Assembly (NCBI GenBank): GCA_030015575.1
Contig: CM057340.1
Location: 752,377,632-752,441,631, forward strand
From: Agapanthus africanus
Taxonomy: Eukaryota; Streptophyta; Magnoliopsida; Asparagales; Amaryllidaceae
Length of the DNA: 64,000 bases
Direction of reading: 5' to 3'
In this document: positions 45,512 to 56,300 of the stretch, one piece after another
Numbering within the stretch: the first letter of the stretch is position 1
Layout of the letters: each line of letters opens with the position of its first letter
Notes under the pieces: model-generated
The model's input: only the letters and a program-made list of their open reading frames with translations
The model's database searches: none
Told to the model about the DNA's origin: nothing
Program-made: the position numbers and the translations under genes

Positions 45512-46013
45512 TATTTCCCCCAATCAGAGCAAAGCTCTGTTTGAATTTCAAAATTCAAAAATTGAAGAAACGCTTCAGATTCCTTGCGCTGTGCGCCACG
45601 TGTCAAAAGCAGACACGCCAGCGCCAGGAGCGCTGCGCCCAAAGCAGCGCACCCTCAATCAGAGCAAAGCTCTGTTTCAAAATTCAAATTTTAAAATGAA
45701 GCAACGTTTCAGATCACTTGCGCTCTGCGCTGCGCGCCACGTGTAAAACAGTGCTGCGCGCTGCGCTTTGCGCTGCGCGCCACGTGTCAAACGCAGGTGT
45801 GCTAGCGCCAATTGCGCCAGCACTGGAATTTAAATAATAAATTATTAATTAATCAGAATTAAAATTCTAGAAAGATCTTTCCAATCTTATTAAAATAAGA
45901 AGATTGTCTTCTGTAAAACAGATGCCTTAGGATCAAAGATCCAACGGTGGGGAAATATCCCCAAATCAATCAGAGAAAGATCTCTGTAACTAACTTAACA
46001 AATCAATTGGCTC

Positions 46014-46020
46014 TATATAA
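46014..46020 (+). promoter_or_regulatory. TATA box of LTR C
   Basis: TATATAA in GGCTCTATATAAAGGCCCC aligns with the TATA boxes of LTR A and B and the following AGACTCCAAGTC block. Confidence 0.7.
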
Positions 46021-47139
46021 AGGCCCCTAGACTCCAAGTCTCACACATACAGATAAACAGAAGAGAGAGAACCCTCTAAAAAAAACTTTGAGAAAAACTC
46101 AAAGAGAAGGAACTGCAAGCCTTTAAAGAAAGAAGATCATCTTCTTCATCTTTAAAGGTAAAGAATTTGATTTTTGAAAGAACGGAGATGAAAACATCTC
46201 ATTAAAAGAAGAATTCTCTTCTAAAAAGATCAAAGATCTAAGAACAAGATCAAGATCTTCTATAAAAAAAAGAAAAAAATCAAAAAAGATCTAATTATAA
46301 AAGATTAAAAGAAGCAATTTACTTCATTCTTAGATCTTTTGATCTACATAAGGGCACAGCATTTTGATGAGAACAAGAACTTTGGTTCTTAGATTTTGAG
46401 GTAAAACCTCTTTCAAGTGAACAGAAAACTTGTTCTTTGATCTTAAATTGATCAAGATGCGCTCTGCGCTATTGGACAGTGCCTTGCACTTTTAAAATAC
46501 GCCTTTGCGCTTATTGGACTAGCGCACTACGCCAGAACGCGCCACGTGTCAACCACAGACATAATCTGCACTTTGCGCTTCTAAAACAACGCATTGCGCT
46601 CTTATAATGGCGCACTGCACCAGAGCGCGCCACGTGTTGTTCACTGGCGCAGCGCACTCAGAAAGCGCAGTGCGCTAACAGACTTGCGCTTAGCGCAGAG
46701 CGTGACACGTGTCACCTTCGCATGCGCTAGCGCATTGCGCTCTTTAATTGGCGCAAAGCGCCTGACAAGCTACGTGGCGCACTATCAGACCACTATAAAT
46801 GCTATGCATTATTAAAAAAAGGGCAGAGCCCAAGTAAAGGTCTAACAGGCCAAATATAAATGCTATGCATTTAACTACAGAGCCCAATGCTATGCATTAT
46901 AAAAGGGCAGAGCCCTATTAAAAGCCTAATAGGCAGAACATGAATAAAATGTTAAACATTTTCAACTGGACTTAGCCTAATTCTGGCCATAAGTCCTCAA
47001 TATAAATTGAACTGAGCACAACTGCTCTCCCAATCAATTTACACCCGGTTCGAGGGTACATCTCTTTACTCCTCTGATATCTTTCGTTGTAATTCTTCAA
47101 CGTAGTCAGAGAGGTGACGGGTCCCGACAACCATACACT

Positions 47140-47560
47140 GCTGCGGACTGTGGGGTCCTTAAACTCATGGACTATGACGTCCTTAACCTCGACCGTAATG
47201 TCTTAAAACTAATACCAGACTATGATATCCTTAACCTTGACCGTGATGTCTTAAAACTAACATCGGACTGTGAGGTCCTTAAGCTCATGGACTATGATGT
47301 CCTTAACCTCGACCGTGATGTCTTAAAACTAATATCGGACTGTGGAGTCCTTAAATCCACGGACTATGATGTCTTTAACCTCGATCGTGATTTCTTAAAA
47401 CTAACGTCGGACTGTGGAGTCCTTAAATCCACGGACTATGATGTCCTTAACCTCGACCGTGATGTCTTAAAACTAACACCGGACTATGATGTCCTTAATC
47501 TCGACCGCGATGTCTTAAAACTAAAAAGGGACCATAATGTCCTTAAACTAATTATCGACC
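47140..47560 (+). repeat. 72-bp-type minisatellite in LTR C
   Basis: Repeats of GGACTATGATGTCCTTAACCTCGACCGTGATGTCTTAAAACTAAC with GGACTGTGGAGTCC. Full units are 72 bp and divisible by 3, so they leave a long spurious ORF (47167-47613). The same unit with the same preceding LTR sequence appears at 60294-60855. Confidence 0.8.
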
Positions 47561-48134
47561 GCAATGTCATTAAACTAAACAATAGAGCCCAATTGCTCTC
47601 TTGTCGGATCTAAACGATCCCGTTAAGTTGATCTTAGTCTAGAATTAGACAAACGTGTCCTTAATAAACGTTTAAGTTGATCTTAGCCTCAAATAAGGCT
47701 AACGTATCCTTAAACACAAACCCTCCAAACCCAAATCTAAGAAAGATACGGATTTGGACTAGTCCACGCCCTACGGGCGACAACATAACTTAGTCTCTGT
47801 ATACAATTCACGGGCAACCAAACACAAAAAAAACACCCACGACATGAAGTGACCATATGGAGAAGGAGAAAGTTGTTGCCGCGATGCGGTAGCGTAATTA
47901 ACTGCAGGGGCTTGCGCCTGCAGGGAAGAGCGTCCCCACAATCAAAAACCACTCAAACGAGGGGGAATCTGACGAAGTCTGCTACATCGGCCGTATCCGT
48001 TTAAACCTTCGATACACGGTGCCATAAATCAACTTGGTATCTTCGGAGAGGTGGAAGGATAGCACCAATTAGCATCTGCCCCCAGATTCAAGAAAGACAT
48101 TCAGACTTCCCGGCTTCCGGCGGTGAACAGATTT

Positions 48135-48152
48135 TGGCACACCCGGTGGGAC
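48135..48152 (+). other. Primer-binding site of element C
   Basis: TGGCACACCCGGTGGGAC starts five bases after the LTR end, as in A and B. Confidence 0.8.
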
Positions 48153-48280
48153 CTTTTCCTCTTTCCACTCCACACTTCGTGTGTCATATTCACGAACGAA
48201 TCGCGGTTTGTTAATGGTTTCCCTTAGGTTTCAAGTTACTAAGATTTGGTCTCTTGCTTGACACAGAAAGCAAAACGGCA

Positions 48281-50432
48281 ATGACATTCACCTGCTCGAA
48301 GTGCTCCAACTGCAGCTACAACTCGCGTCCTGCCTCAACTGGGGGCATAACCTACGGGCCCCAAGCGGCCTCTCTGTTCACGATGCCCGTGGAGCAGATT
48401 ACTCAAGCCACCACAGGGCTGTTTTTCGGGACCATGCTCCTGCCAACAAGCTTCACTGCTCCCGTGCCCGTATCAAAAGCTCCCAAGAAGTCGATCTTCG
48501 ATCGACTTACAGCTGCTGCGGCCCTTCTCAACGGGTCGTCCAACACCAGTGCTTCGGTCTTCTCCAGATTGGGCCAAAATTCCTGCGGGCCCACAATGAA
48601 GCTTGCAGTCCCAGAGAAGGTTATTCCGAAGAGAGTAACCAAACCTGCTCCTGAAGCCGTCAAGGCGGCTTCTCCTGCCAAGGGGTCGGTCTTTATAAGA
48701 CTGACCGTCCCAACTCCCACTCTCGCTCTGGCTACTCAAAGGACATCAGTCTTTAATAGGCTGACACCGGCAACAACCCCTCACCTGAACAGGGGGCAAG
48801 ACAAAGCCATCCCCGTCACCGAGCCAATTCCATCAGCTCGATATGCTCGACGTCGCCACTGGCTCCGAGTGAGGAAGGCCGAGGGCAACTCCCCTTTTGG
48901 GCTAACTCCACCAGCCCCGATGGCGGAAATTAATGCTGCTGTTCCAACTGGGAACAGCTTTGAGCTGTTGAATAAGGTGCGTAGGAATTCTCCTACCGCC
49001 GTACTGAAAAGGTCTCCCCCTCCACTGGAGAAGGTTGCGGAAGCAAAGCCTGAACAGTCCCAATCCCCTCAGCGGCTGTCCTCCAAAATCTATAAAGTCT
49101 GGCGGCAGGTCCGAAACTCGGTGATTGATCCAAATTTCTCCCACCAGCACAAGAAGCTGAAGGTCCAATAGGAAATAAGCCATCCTGCCAGGCCATGAAA
49201 AGCTGTCTGGGTGCCCACTGCGACGGCCCCCTCAACTTCGACCGCTCCTAAGAAAAGAAGGCCGAAGAAGACCCTCATGCCTGCGACAATTTTCAAAGGC
49301 ACTGAGCTCAAACGCCGTAAGTCTGGGGGCATAACGGTTCATACTGTTTACATGGCTTCCGGAAAGGAGGATAGCCGCGCTTCAACGGGCCACCGACCAC
49401 TCACCCGATCCATCACAAGGGCCCAGGAACAACAGCAGCAGAATCTCTAAGAGATGTTGACTGCGATGGCCGCACTCACCGGGCCAAAAGAATGCCCGGA
49501 GGCATCATCGGAGCAGCGTCGCGAACACGAGACTGATGCTGAATTCCTTTGTAGAGGACAAGGAGGCTGCGGAACAAGAGGCCAATATAAAGCAAATGGC
49601 TCTTCTATTCCAGGACATGGTGGGCATGATGATCTAGTAGGATCCCCCTGCTGAAGATCCTCCGATTATCCTCAAAGACGACAGAGGAGAAACGTCAAAT
49701 CCACCTCCGGCTCTTTCAACAACCAAAGAGGAAATAATCTTTAAGGCCACCCTGGATGATTATATTGCTCAACAAATACGAGTTCACCAGAAAAATGAGG
49801 CAGCCGGCTAAGTTGTCAAAATGGGGCGACCATATCCGAGCTGGTATGATCAGATAAAATACCCGCCGGGCTATACGATCCCGAAATTCCATGTCTACAA
49901 GGGGACAGGCAATCCCTATAAACATGTTGCCCAGTTCAAGGCTCTTTGTGGCAACACCGGCGGCGATGATAAGCTCTTGCTTCGCCAATTCGTCGGCAGC
50001 TTATCGGAGACGGTGTTTGAGTGGTACTCCGAGCTTCCGAATGACTCCGTCAAAACTTTCGCAGATATGGAGTTGCTATTCACCCAGCGATTCGCGAGCG
50101 CCAGCGAACGCACCCCAATAACGGCGTTGATTAATGCAAGGGTGAAGTCGGGTGAAACTTGGGTTCAATATGCATTCCGATGGAGAAATCTGTGGTCGAA
50201 GTGCGAACAGCGCATCGAAGAAGCACCAGCGGTGGGCATGTTCGTGGGCACCCTAGACCCTCATGCAAATATTTCACAGTTCATGATGTTCTTTAAACCG
50301 ACCACGTTCCATGCTTTAATCGATAAGCTAGCCCAGATGGATCAAATATGTCACAGACCGTCTCCCCCGAAGCCGGAACCTCGAAACGACAAGGGTAAAG
50401 GGAAGGCGACCTTCATTACGAACACCCAATAA
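48281..50432 (+). pseudogene. gag: gag of element C
   Basis: The start at 48281 is shared with A and B. Residues 1-296 (to the TAG at 49169) include VTYGPQAA-like GITYGPQAA, FFGTM and a series of SIFDRL, SVFSRLG, SVFIRL and SVFNRL motifs. Frame breaks follow at 49448 and through a deletion of about 11 bp near 49534. The capsid-like core is open from 49821 to the TAA at 50430: YPPGYTIPKF, LLLRQFVGSLSETVFEWYSELP, the FTQRFAS helix, and a C-terminal Lys-rich tail. No classical CCHC knuckle is seen in gag itself; knuckle-like modules come later in the polyprotein. Confidence 0.8.
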
Positions 50433-51572
50433 CAACCCAGTGCCCCAAAGCTAGCAGATCAACTGGAAGAGAGACGGCGCTATTACAGTGAGAAAATGAA
50501 GCGTCCTTACTCATTCCCACGGGACAAGACGAAGAGGCTGTTCGAGCTGGCTATGCGCAACAGGCTTATCAGTTTGTCGAATCCCAGGCGACTGCCGCAA
50601 CCCAGCGAAGTGAATAATCCCAATTACTGCCCTTACCACCAAACGGTAAGTCACCCGATCAAGGATTACTTCGTCTTTAAGGGATGGATCGAGGATCAAT
50701 ACCTACAAGGCAAGTTTGTACTGTCCGAGAAGTGGAAAGTAAACCCACCACAACCGCACACTTCTAAGAAGATGGACACACCGGGGGCAACTTGTTCTTT
50801 TGTTGAAGAAGCTCCATGGGAGATCGTGCTTTCAGCCAAAACCAAAAGGATGCTGAATGATCTCCAGACATGCCCGGCGATCAGGTGGAAGAACCCGCTG
50901 GAACCTCAGATCATCGAAGGGATGCTGAAGCCGCGCCCAACTCCAAAGATTGGTGGTGATGGCCCAAGCACTCACACCCAGTCGTCAAAATCTTCAAAGA
51001 AGAAGAAGAAGAAATATAAGAAGCCCGTGAAGCCTGGAGACAAGTGCACGGACTTACAGAAGCAGATTGACGCGCTGAAAAAGTACAACCAGAAGGCGCA
51101 AACCCCGATCACGCTTCAAGAGTTCCTCGGCCACGTCCATGAGGACGAATATGATGGAGAAGAATCGTCGGACGGATCTGAGGATTACGCAGCAAGTTGC
51201 CATGTGATCTCTCATTCATCGCTAGACAATGAAGAAGCTCCCTGCACAAAGAGACTGGGGGCAGAGCCCGAGCCGGAACTTCTATGGCCGTCAGACGAAA
51301 TGATCGACGCCTTCCTGAATGAGATTCATCTGAAAACTAAAGCCGATCGGGAGCGTGAGATGGCCATATTTGAAAGAGCTAAACGCCGGCGACTAGACGA
51401 AAGAGTCGAGACACTCCCGCCAAGTCAAGGAACATCCGTAGCGGATAAAAACAAGTTCAAGATGAGGAAAAGGTTTGCTAAAGGCATATCAATGGGAATG
51501 AAGCTACCACCCTCTGAAGGAAACACTCCCGGTAAAGCAGAGATGCATCCTAGCTACTGCCTATATCACTGA
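50433..51572 (+). pseudogene. Element C gag-pol linker with knuckle-like modules 1 and 2
   Basis: One open stretch from 50496 to the TGA at 51570. It has YSFPRDKTKRLFELAM, then NYCPYHQTVSHPIKDY (last Cys replaced by Tyr), FKGWIEDQYLQGKF, a Lys run, an acidic DEYDGEESSDGSEDY tract, REMAIFERAKRRRLD, and the start of module 2 (SYCLYH). The TGA replaces an expected Arg inside module 2. Probably nucleic-acid binding by analogy with zinc knuckles; this is inference. Confidence 0.7.
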
Positions 51573-53633
51573 AAGATGGCACACCCTACCGAAGAGTGCG
51601 ACGCTTTTAAAAGATGGTGGCAGGGATATGTTACTCACCGGCAACATTTTAAGCGAATGAAACGCAAAACTCATCGGGAGCAAAGAAGTGCGACCGAAGA
51701 GCATAAAAGAGATACCGGTAACTGTCGCATGGTCAGCACCGGGGGATCGCAAATTCTCACTTTCGGAAGCGACTCTGACGAAGAAATGGCTTTTGGCCCC
51801 CTCTTTAAAGAATCTGCATTGGGGAAGGAGGAAGAGCCGAAGGCCTGTGAAAACATCCAGCTGCGTAATCGCACGCTTACAGAAAAGAATCTTGGATCCA
51901 TGAGTAAAAAAGATAAGGGAAAAGAAAAGGTCTCCGAGGATATCGCCCTCGATGACCAAGTCATGAAAGAACTGACCGCCAAGGACCCGCTAAAGAAGAG
52001 TAAGGTGGACTATAACATTCTGGCGCACTTGAGGAAGTTACCTTCGCAGCTCAGCGTTCTCGACGCCCTTTTACTATCCAAAGAAGCGAGAGATTCATTG
52101 ATCAAGGCGCTCCAAGAGCCAGAGCAATTCCAAGCTCTTCTCACCAAAGAAAAGATGAAGGACGAGCTGGAGGAAGTACACACAGCCGATATCACCTTCA
52201 GCGATGAAGACCTCCTCCTCGGGACGTGCGAGCACAACCGTCCCCTCTATGTCTCAGGGTACTGCCACGATATAAAGATAGGTAAAATCCTGGTCGAAAA
52301 TGGGTCTTCCGTCAATCTCCTCAACGCACGAGTGTTGAAGGAAATCTGCATGAGCGTCCAGCATCTCGCTCGTGATAAAATCACCATCTCTGGTTTTGAT
52401 TCCCAGTCATCGCGGACTCTCGGGTCTGTGATATTGACATTACGCTTCGGGCTGCTTGTCACAGACATTAAATTTCATGTCATTGAAGCCAAGACATGCT
52501 ATAATGCTTTGCTCGGCCGGCCTTGGTTACACGAGTACAACATCATCCCTTCTACACAACATCAGTGTATGAAATACTTTAAGGATGGTCTCGAGTATAC
52601 CGTAACAGGAGAGTTGAACCCATTCTCCGTGAACGAAGTCCGCAAGTATGAAGATGCAAAATACTTCTTGCCAGATTTCGAAGACACGGAGAGATGTCAT
52701 AAACCGGAGAACAAAGCTATCACCACCATTCCAGTCTTCGGGAGTGATACTGAAGAAGAGGAAGAAATGGTTTATTCAGGTCCGCCCCAGTATAACAAGT
52801 CGGGACCATCCAATCCTATGTTAATCTTCGGCAGCGACTCAGAAGACGAGGTTAATGCTATATTCTCTGCTCGGCCTCCAATACGAACATTCGTTGATGA
52901 AGAGCAAAGTTTGCAAGTTGCCATGGTTCCGCCCAAACATCATAAAGAACTAGACGCGCTTGATACCTACAGTGTGGAAGAGCTGCAGACGTTCTATGTC
53001 CCTCACAGGCGAGAAGGCGAAAAGGTGATCATATTCTACCGCTCCGGGGAAACTAAAGTGGAGAAAGAAATCTGGCACGGCGCGGATCCTACACTTGACA
53101 GGCTTCAGCCCATCCGTCTGCCTAGATATTATACAGAAGGCTTGAAAAGGCTGTTGAAGCGCCAAGTGATACCCTTCAAACAAACCGCTCGAAAAGCTAA
53201 GTTCTATGACAGGGTCTGGAACGTTCCCGGAACTCAGCACAAGTTTGCCCAATGGGAGAATAGAAGCAATCGGGCTTGGATATGTTCGGTCCAAGAAACG
53301 GGAGCTACTACGCGATGCTATGTCGTACATGACTTTGATGAAGAAGGAGATGCTCAATGGGAGAATGCTAATCCTAAACCAGAAAAAGTCCACGACGTAA
53401 AAATGCCCAGTCCGTCGTTCGAAGAACAAATGGACAAGCTTATAAGGGAAGCCGGTCAAAAAGTTCGAGACGACCATAACCGCGAAATGGCCATCTACGA
53501 GAAAGCCAGGACGCAACGCCTTCTCCAACAAGCTACGAAAAATGAAAATGCCCATCCCTGTCAACCTGTAGTAAAAAAGGCCCGACGCAGAGGCAGAAAC
53601 AGGTCAAAAAGCGAAAAAGGCATTCAGCAATGA
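51573..53633 (+). pseudogene. pol: Element C protease region
   Basis: A 686-codon open stretch. It starts with the second half of module 2 (AHPTEECDAFKRWW) and a basic helix. Next comes an acidic TFGSDSDEE motif, then the aspartic protease with KILVENGSSVNLL and CYNALLGRPWLH. Element B has Asp at the position of the Glu (codon 52296-52298), so the catalytic residue appears lost here. Acidic VFGSDTEEEEE and IFGSDSEDE motifs follow. A short out-of-frame patch near 53245-53310 is compensated, and a second REMAIYEKA helix precedes the TGA at 53631. Polyprotein processing is the expected role of the intact family member. Confidence 0.75.
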
Positions 53634-54359
53634 CAAAGCGGGACCAAGAAGTCACACGAACGGGAATCGAGCGGTCCGGATTTGTCCCTTATAAAGAAGA
53701 TGAGTCGAGCGTACTCTTTTCCTCAAGACAAGACAAAGAAGATACTTGATCTTGCCATAAGATATCAAATGCTTACACTCCCGAAGTCCAAGCACCCCGA
53801 GCAAGCTAACTAGGTCTCTCATCCAGACTATTGCTCTTATCACCGAGCAATAGGACATCCTCTCGAAGATTGCTTCACCTTCAAGAACTGGGTCGAAGAT
53901 CAGTATCAGCTCGGCAAGTTCGCGCTATCCGAAAATTGGAGGGTAACACCGCCATAGAAGCACGAACCCAAAGCTACGAGAGTAGAACCAGATCAACATC
54001 AGTCTTGGAAGCGAGCTCGTACTTGTCATATGATAATGATATCAAAAGAAGAGCCCGAGAATATGAATGACCTCCTCTGGTGCTTCAAAAGCCATGATGA
54101 CGAGGTGATCTCAGAGTTTCCACCGGCGCCAAAAGAGCTGGAAGATGGAATACACACTACTGCAGATAACCTCAAGAAGATTGATTTGGGAACGGCAAGT
54201 GACCCGCGACCCACATTCGTCAACGAGCTGCTATATGAAGAAAGGGTGGCTGCTTTAAAAGACGTGCTTATGCAGCATAGAGATTGCTTCGCATGGAACT
54301 ATTCCGAAATGCCAGGATTAGATCCAGAGATCGCGGTCCACAAACTAATGATATCCTAG
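53634..54359 (+). pseudogene. pol: Element C protease-RT linker with knuckle-like module 3
   Basis: Repeats the layout of the gag-pol linker: YSFPQDKTKKILDLAI, then DYCSYHRAIGHPLEDC and FKNWVEDQYQLGKFALSENW, here with all Cys/His residues present. An acidic linker (EFPPAPKELEDG) and the LKDVLMQHRDCFAWNYSEMPG segment that precedes gypsy RT follow. Stops at 53811, 53955 and 54357 interrupt it. Confidence 0.72.
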
Positions 54360-55690
54360 GACATCAAGCCAATCAAACAAGCACCGAGAAGAATGCGGCT
54401 CGAGCTTGAGATGAGCATCAACGCCGAGGTCAAGAAGCTGATTGACTCTGGATTCATCCAAGAAGTTCAGTATCCTGACTGGATTGCCAACATCGTCCCG
54501 GTGATGAAGAAAAATGGGACAGTGCGCATCTGTGTGGACTTTCGGAATCTCAATAAAGCCTGCCCGAAAGACGATTTCCCAGTATCGGTCATCGAGCTGA
54601 TGAAAGACAACACGTCCACTCACGAAATTTTCTCCTTCATGGACGGCTCATCAGGATATAATCAGATAAAGATGCATCCCGAAGACCAGAAGCACACCGC
54701 TTTTCGGACCCCTTTGGGAATATTCTGCTACAAGGTGATGCCCTTCGGTCTAAAGAACGCTGGTGCCACCTATCAGAGAGCCATGACGAAGATCTTCGAT
54801 GACCTCATACATGAAATCGTCGAATGCTATATCGACGACCTCGTGGTGAAGAGCAAATCATACGAGGAACATCTCGAACATTTGAAGATCGTATTTCAAC
54901 GCCTTCGGCAATATAACTTGAAGATGAACCCACTCAAATGCGCGTTCGGGGTGTCCTCAGGTAAATTCCTAGGATTCATCGTCCGGCACCGAGGTATCGA
55001 AATAGATCCGTCAAAAATCAAGACGATCATGGAAATGCCCCCGCCAAGGACTCTCAAACAATTGCGATCCATCCAAGGGAAGCTCGCGTACATCCGACGA
55101 TTTATAGCCAATTTCTCTGGCAAGTGCCGTCCTTATAGTCACTTGATGAAAAAGGGGACCCCGTTCTGGGATCACAAATGCCAAGGCGCGCTGGACGAAA
55201 TCAAGCAGTATCTGCAGAACCCGCCAGTGCTGGACGCTCCGATCAAGGGAAAGCCCCTTATTCTTTATACAACGGCCCTCGAAGGTTCTTTAGGCGCATT
55301 ATGGGCACAAGAGAACGACCAAGGGAAAGAAAGAGCTCTCTACTATTTGAGTCGAGTTCTCCTGGGGGCAGAAAGCAATTATTCTCCCATCGAAAAACAC
55401 TGCCTGGCATTGATCTTCGCAATAACGAAACTCCGGCACTATGCATTGGCGCATGAAGTCTGTCTCATATCGAAGGTGGACCCTCTCAAATATTTTATGT
55501 CAAAGGCCATATTGACAGGCCGGCTCGCTAAATGGGCCTTGCTCTTGATGGAGTTCTCAATAACCTATCAGCCTCTTAAGGCAGTGAAAGGCCAGGCCAT
55601 CGCCGATTTCCTCGCTGAACATCCGATACCGGCCGATTCTCCCTTGAATTGCAAACTTCCAGAAGAACATATGTTTGACACGATCGACGG
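54360..55690 (+). CDS. pol: Element C reverse transcriptase and RNase H
   Basis: An open frame between the stop at 54357 and the second RNase H; the first ATG is 54393 but the natural protein is a polyprotein part. RT blocks: RICVDFRNLNKACPKDDFP, FMDGSSGYNQIKMHPEDQ (catalytic Asp at codon 54642), MPFGLKNAGATYQRAM and the YIDD site at 54828-54839. Connection and RNase H: LRSIQGKLAYIRRFI, PLILYTTALEGSLGALW, NYSPIEKHCLALIFAITKLR and ILTGRLAKWALLLMEF. All three RT aspartates are kept, so the RT core itself is intact, although flanking stops remove it from a full polyprotein. Confidence 0.85.
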
Positions 55691-56300
55691 AAGTGGTACC
55701 CGGTGGGAACTTTATTTCGATGGAGCATCTTCCATGAAGAAGCGCAAACAAAACACGCCTATAATCAAATCAGGGGTAGGCCTTATCTTCATGACCCCGC
55801 AAGGAGGGATAATGCGCTTTGCTTTCTCCTTGACAGAGCCAAGGACGAACAATGAAGGCGAGTATGAAGCTTTGATAGCAGGCCTCGAGATCGCCATCGA
55901 CATGGGAATTGAGAACCTCCTCATAAATGAAGATTCCCAACTAGTCATCAGTCAAGTGAATGGCGACTACCAAACATGCAAACCAAAGTTGGTGAAGTAC
56001 GGCGAAAAGGTGCAGCAACTGTTGACCCAAATTCCCTCCTACAATTCGCCAGCAACTGTTGACCCAACTCCTCAATTCATTGTTCGTCCTTGACAGAGCC
56101 AAGGACGAACAATGAAGGCGGGTATGAAGCTTTGATAGCAGGCCTCGAGATCGCCATCGACATGGGAATTGAGAACCTCCTCATATATAAAGATTCCCAA
56201 CTAGTCATCAGTCAAGTGAATGGCGACTACCAAACATGCAAACCAAAATTGGTGAAGTACGGCGAAAAGGTGCAGCAACTGTTGACCCAAATTCCCTCCT
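55691..56300 (+). pseudogene. Second (plant/archaeal-type) RNase H of C with 260-bp duplication
   Basis: Begins RWELYFDGASS, then SGVGLIFMTPQGG, TNNEGEYEALIAGL and a DSQLVISQVNGDY segment. DNA from 55828 to about 56044 is repeated at 56088 to about 56304 (offset 260 bp). 260 is not a multiple of 3, so the first copy runs into a TGA at 56091 and the rest of pol continues in another frame. The usual Gly before DSQLV is Glu in copy 1 (INEDSQ) and Lys in copy 2 (IYKDSQ). Dual RNase H is a known Tat-clade character. Confidence 0.82.

Larger units (their letters stand above)
45512..48129 (+). repeat. 5' LTR of element C
   Basis: About 2618 bp. The expected TGTTTCCCC start reads TATTTCCCC, so the terminal G may have mutated to A, or the edge is a base or two off. 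It ends GGTGAACA at 48129. Within U3 a segment of about 135 bp (CAATCAGAGCAAAGCTCTG plus GCGC-rich DNA) is duplicated at 45521 and 45656. GCGC-rich repeats recur at 46455-46790 with ACACGTG or CCACGTG motifs. Confidence 0.8.
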
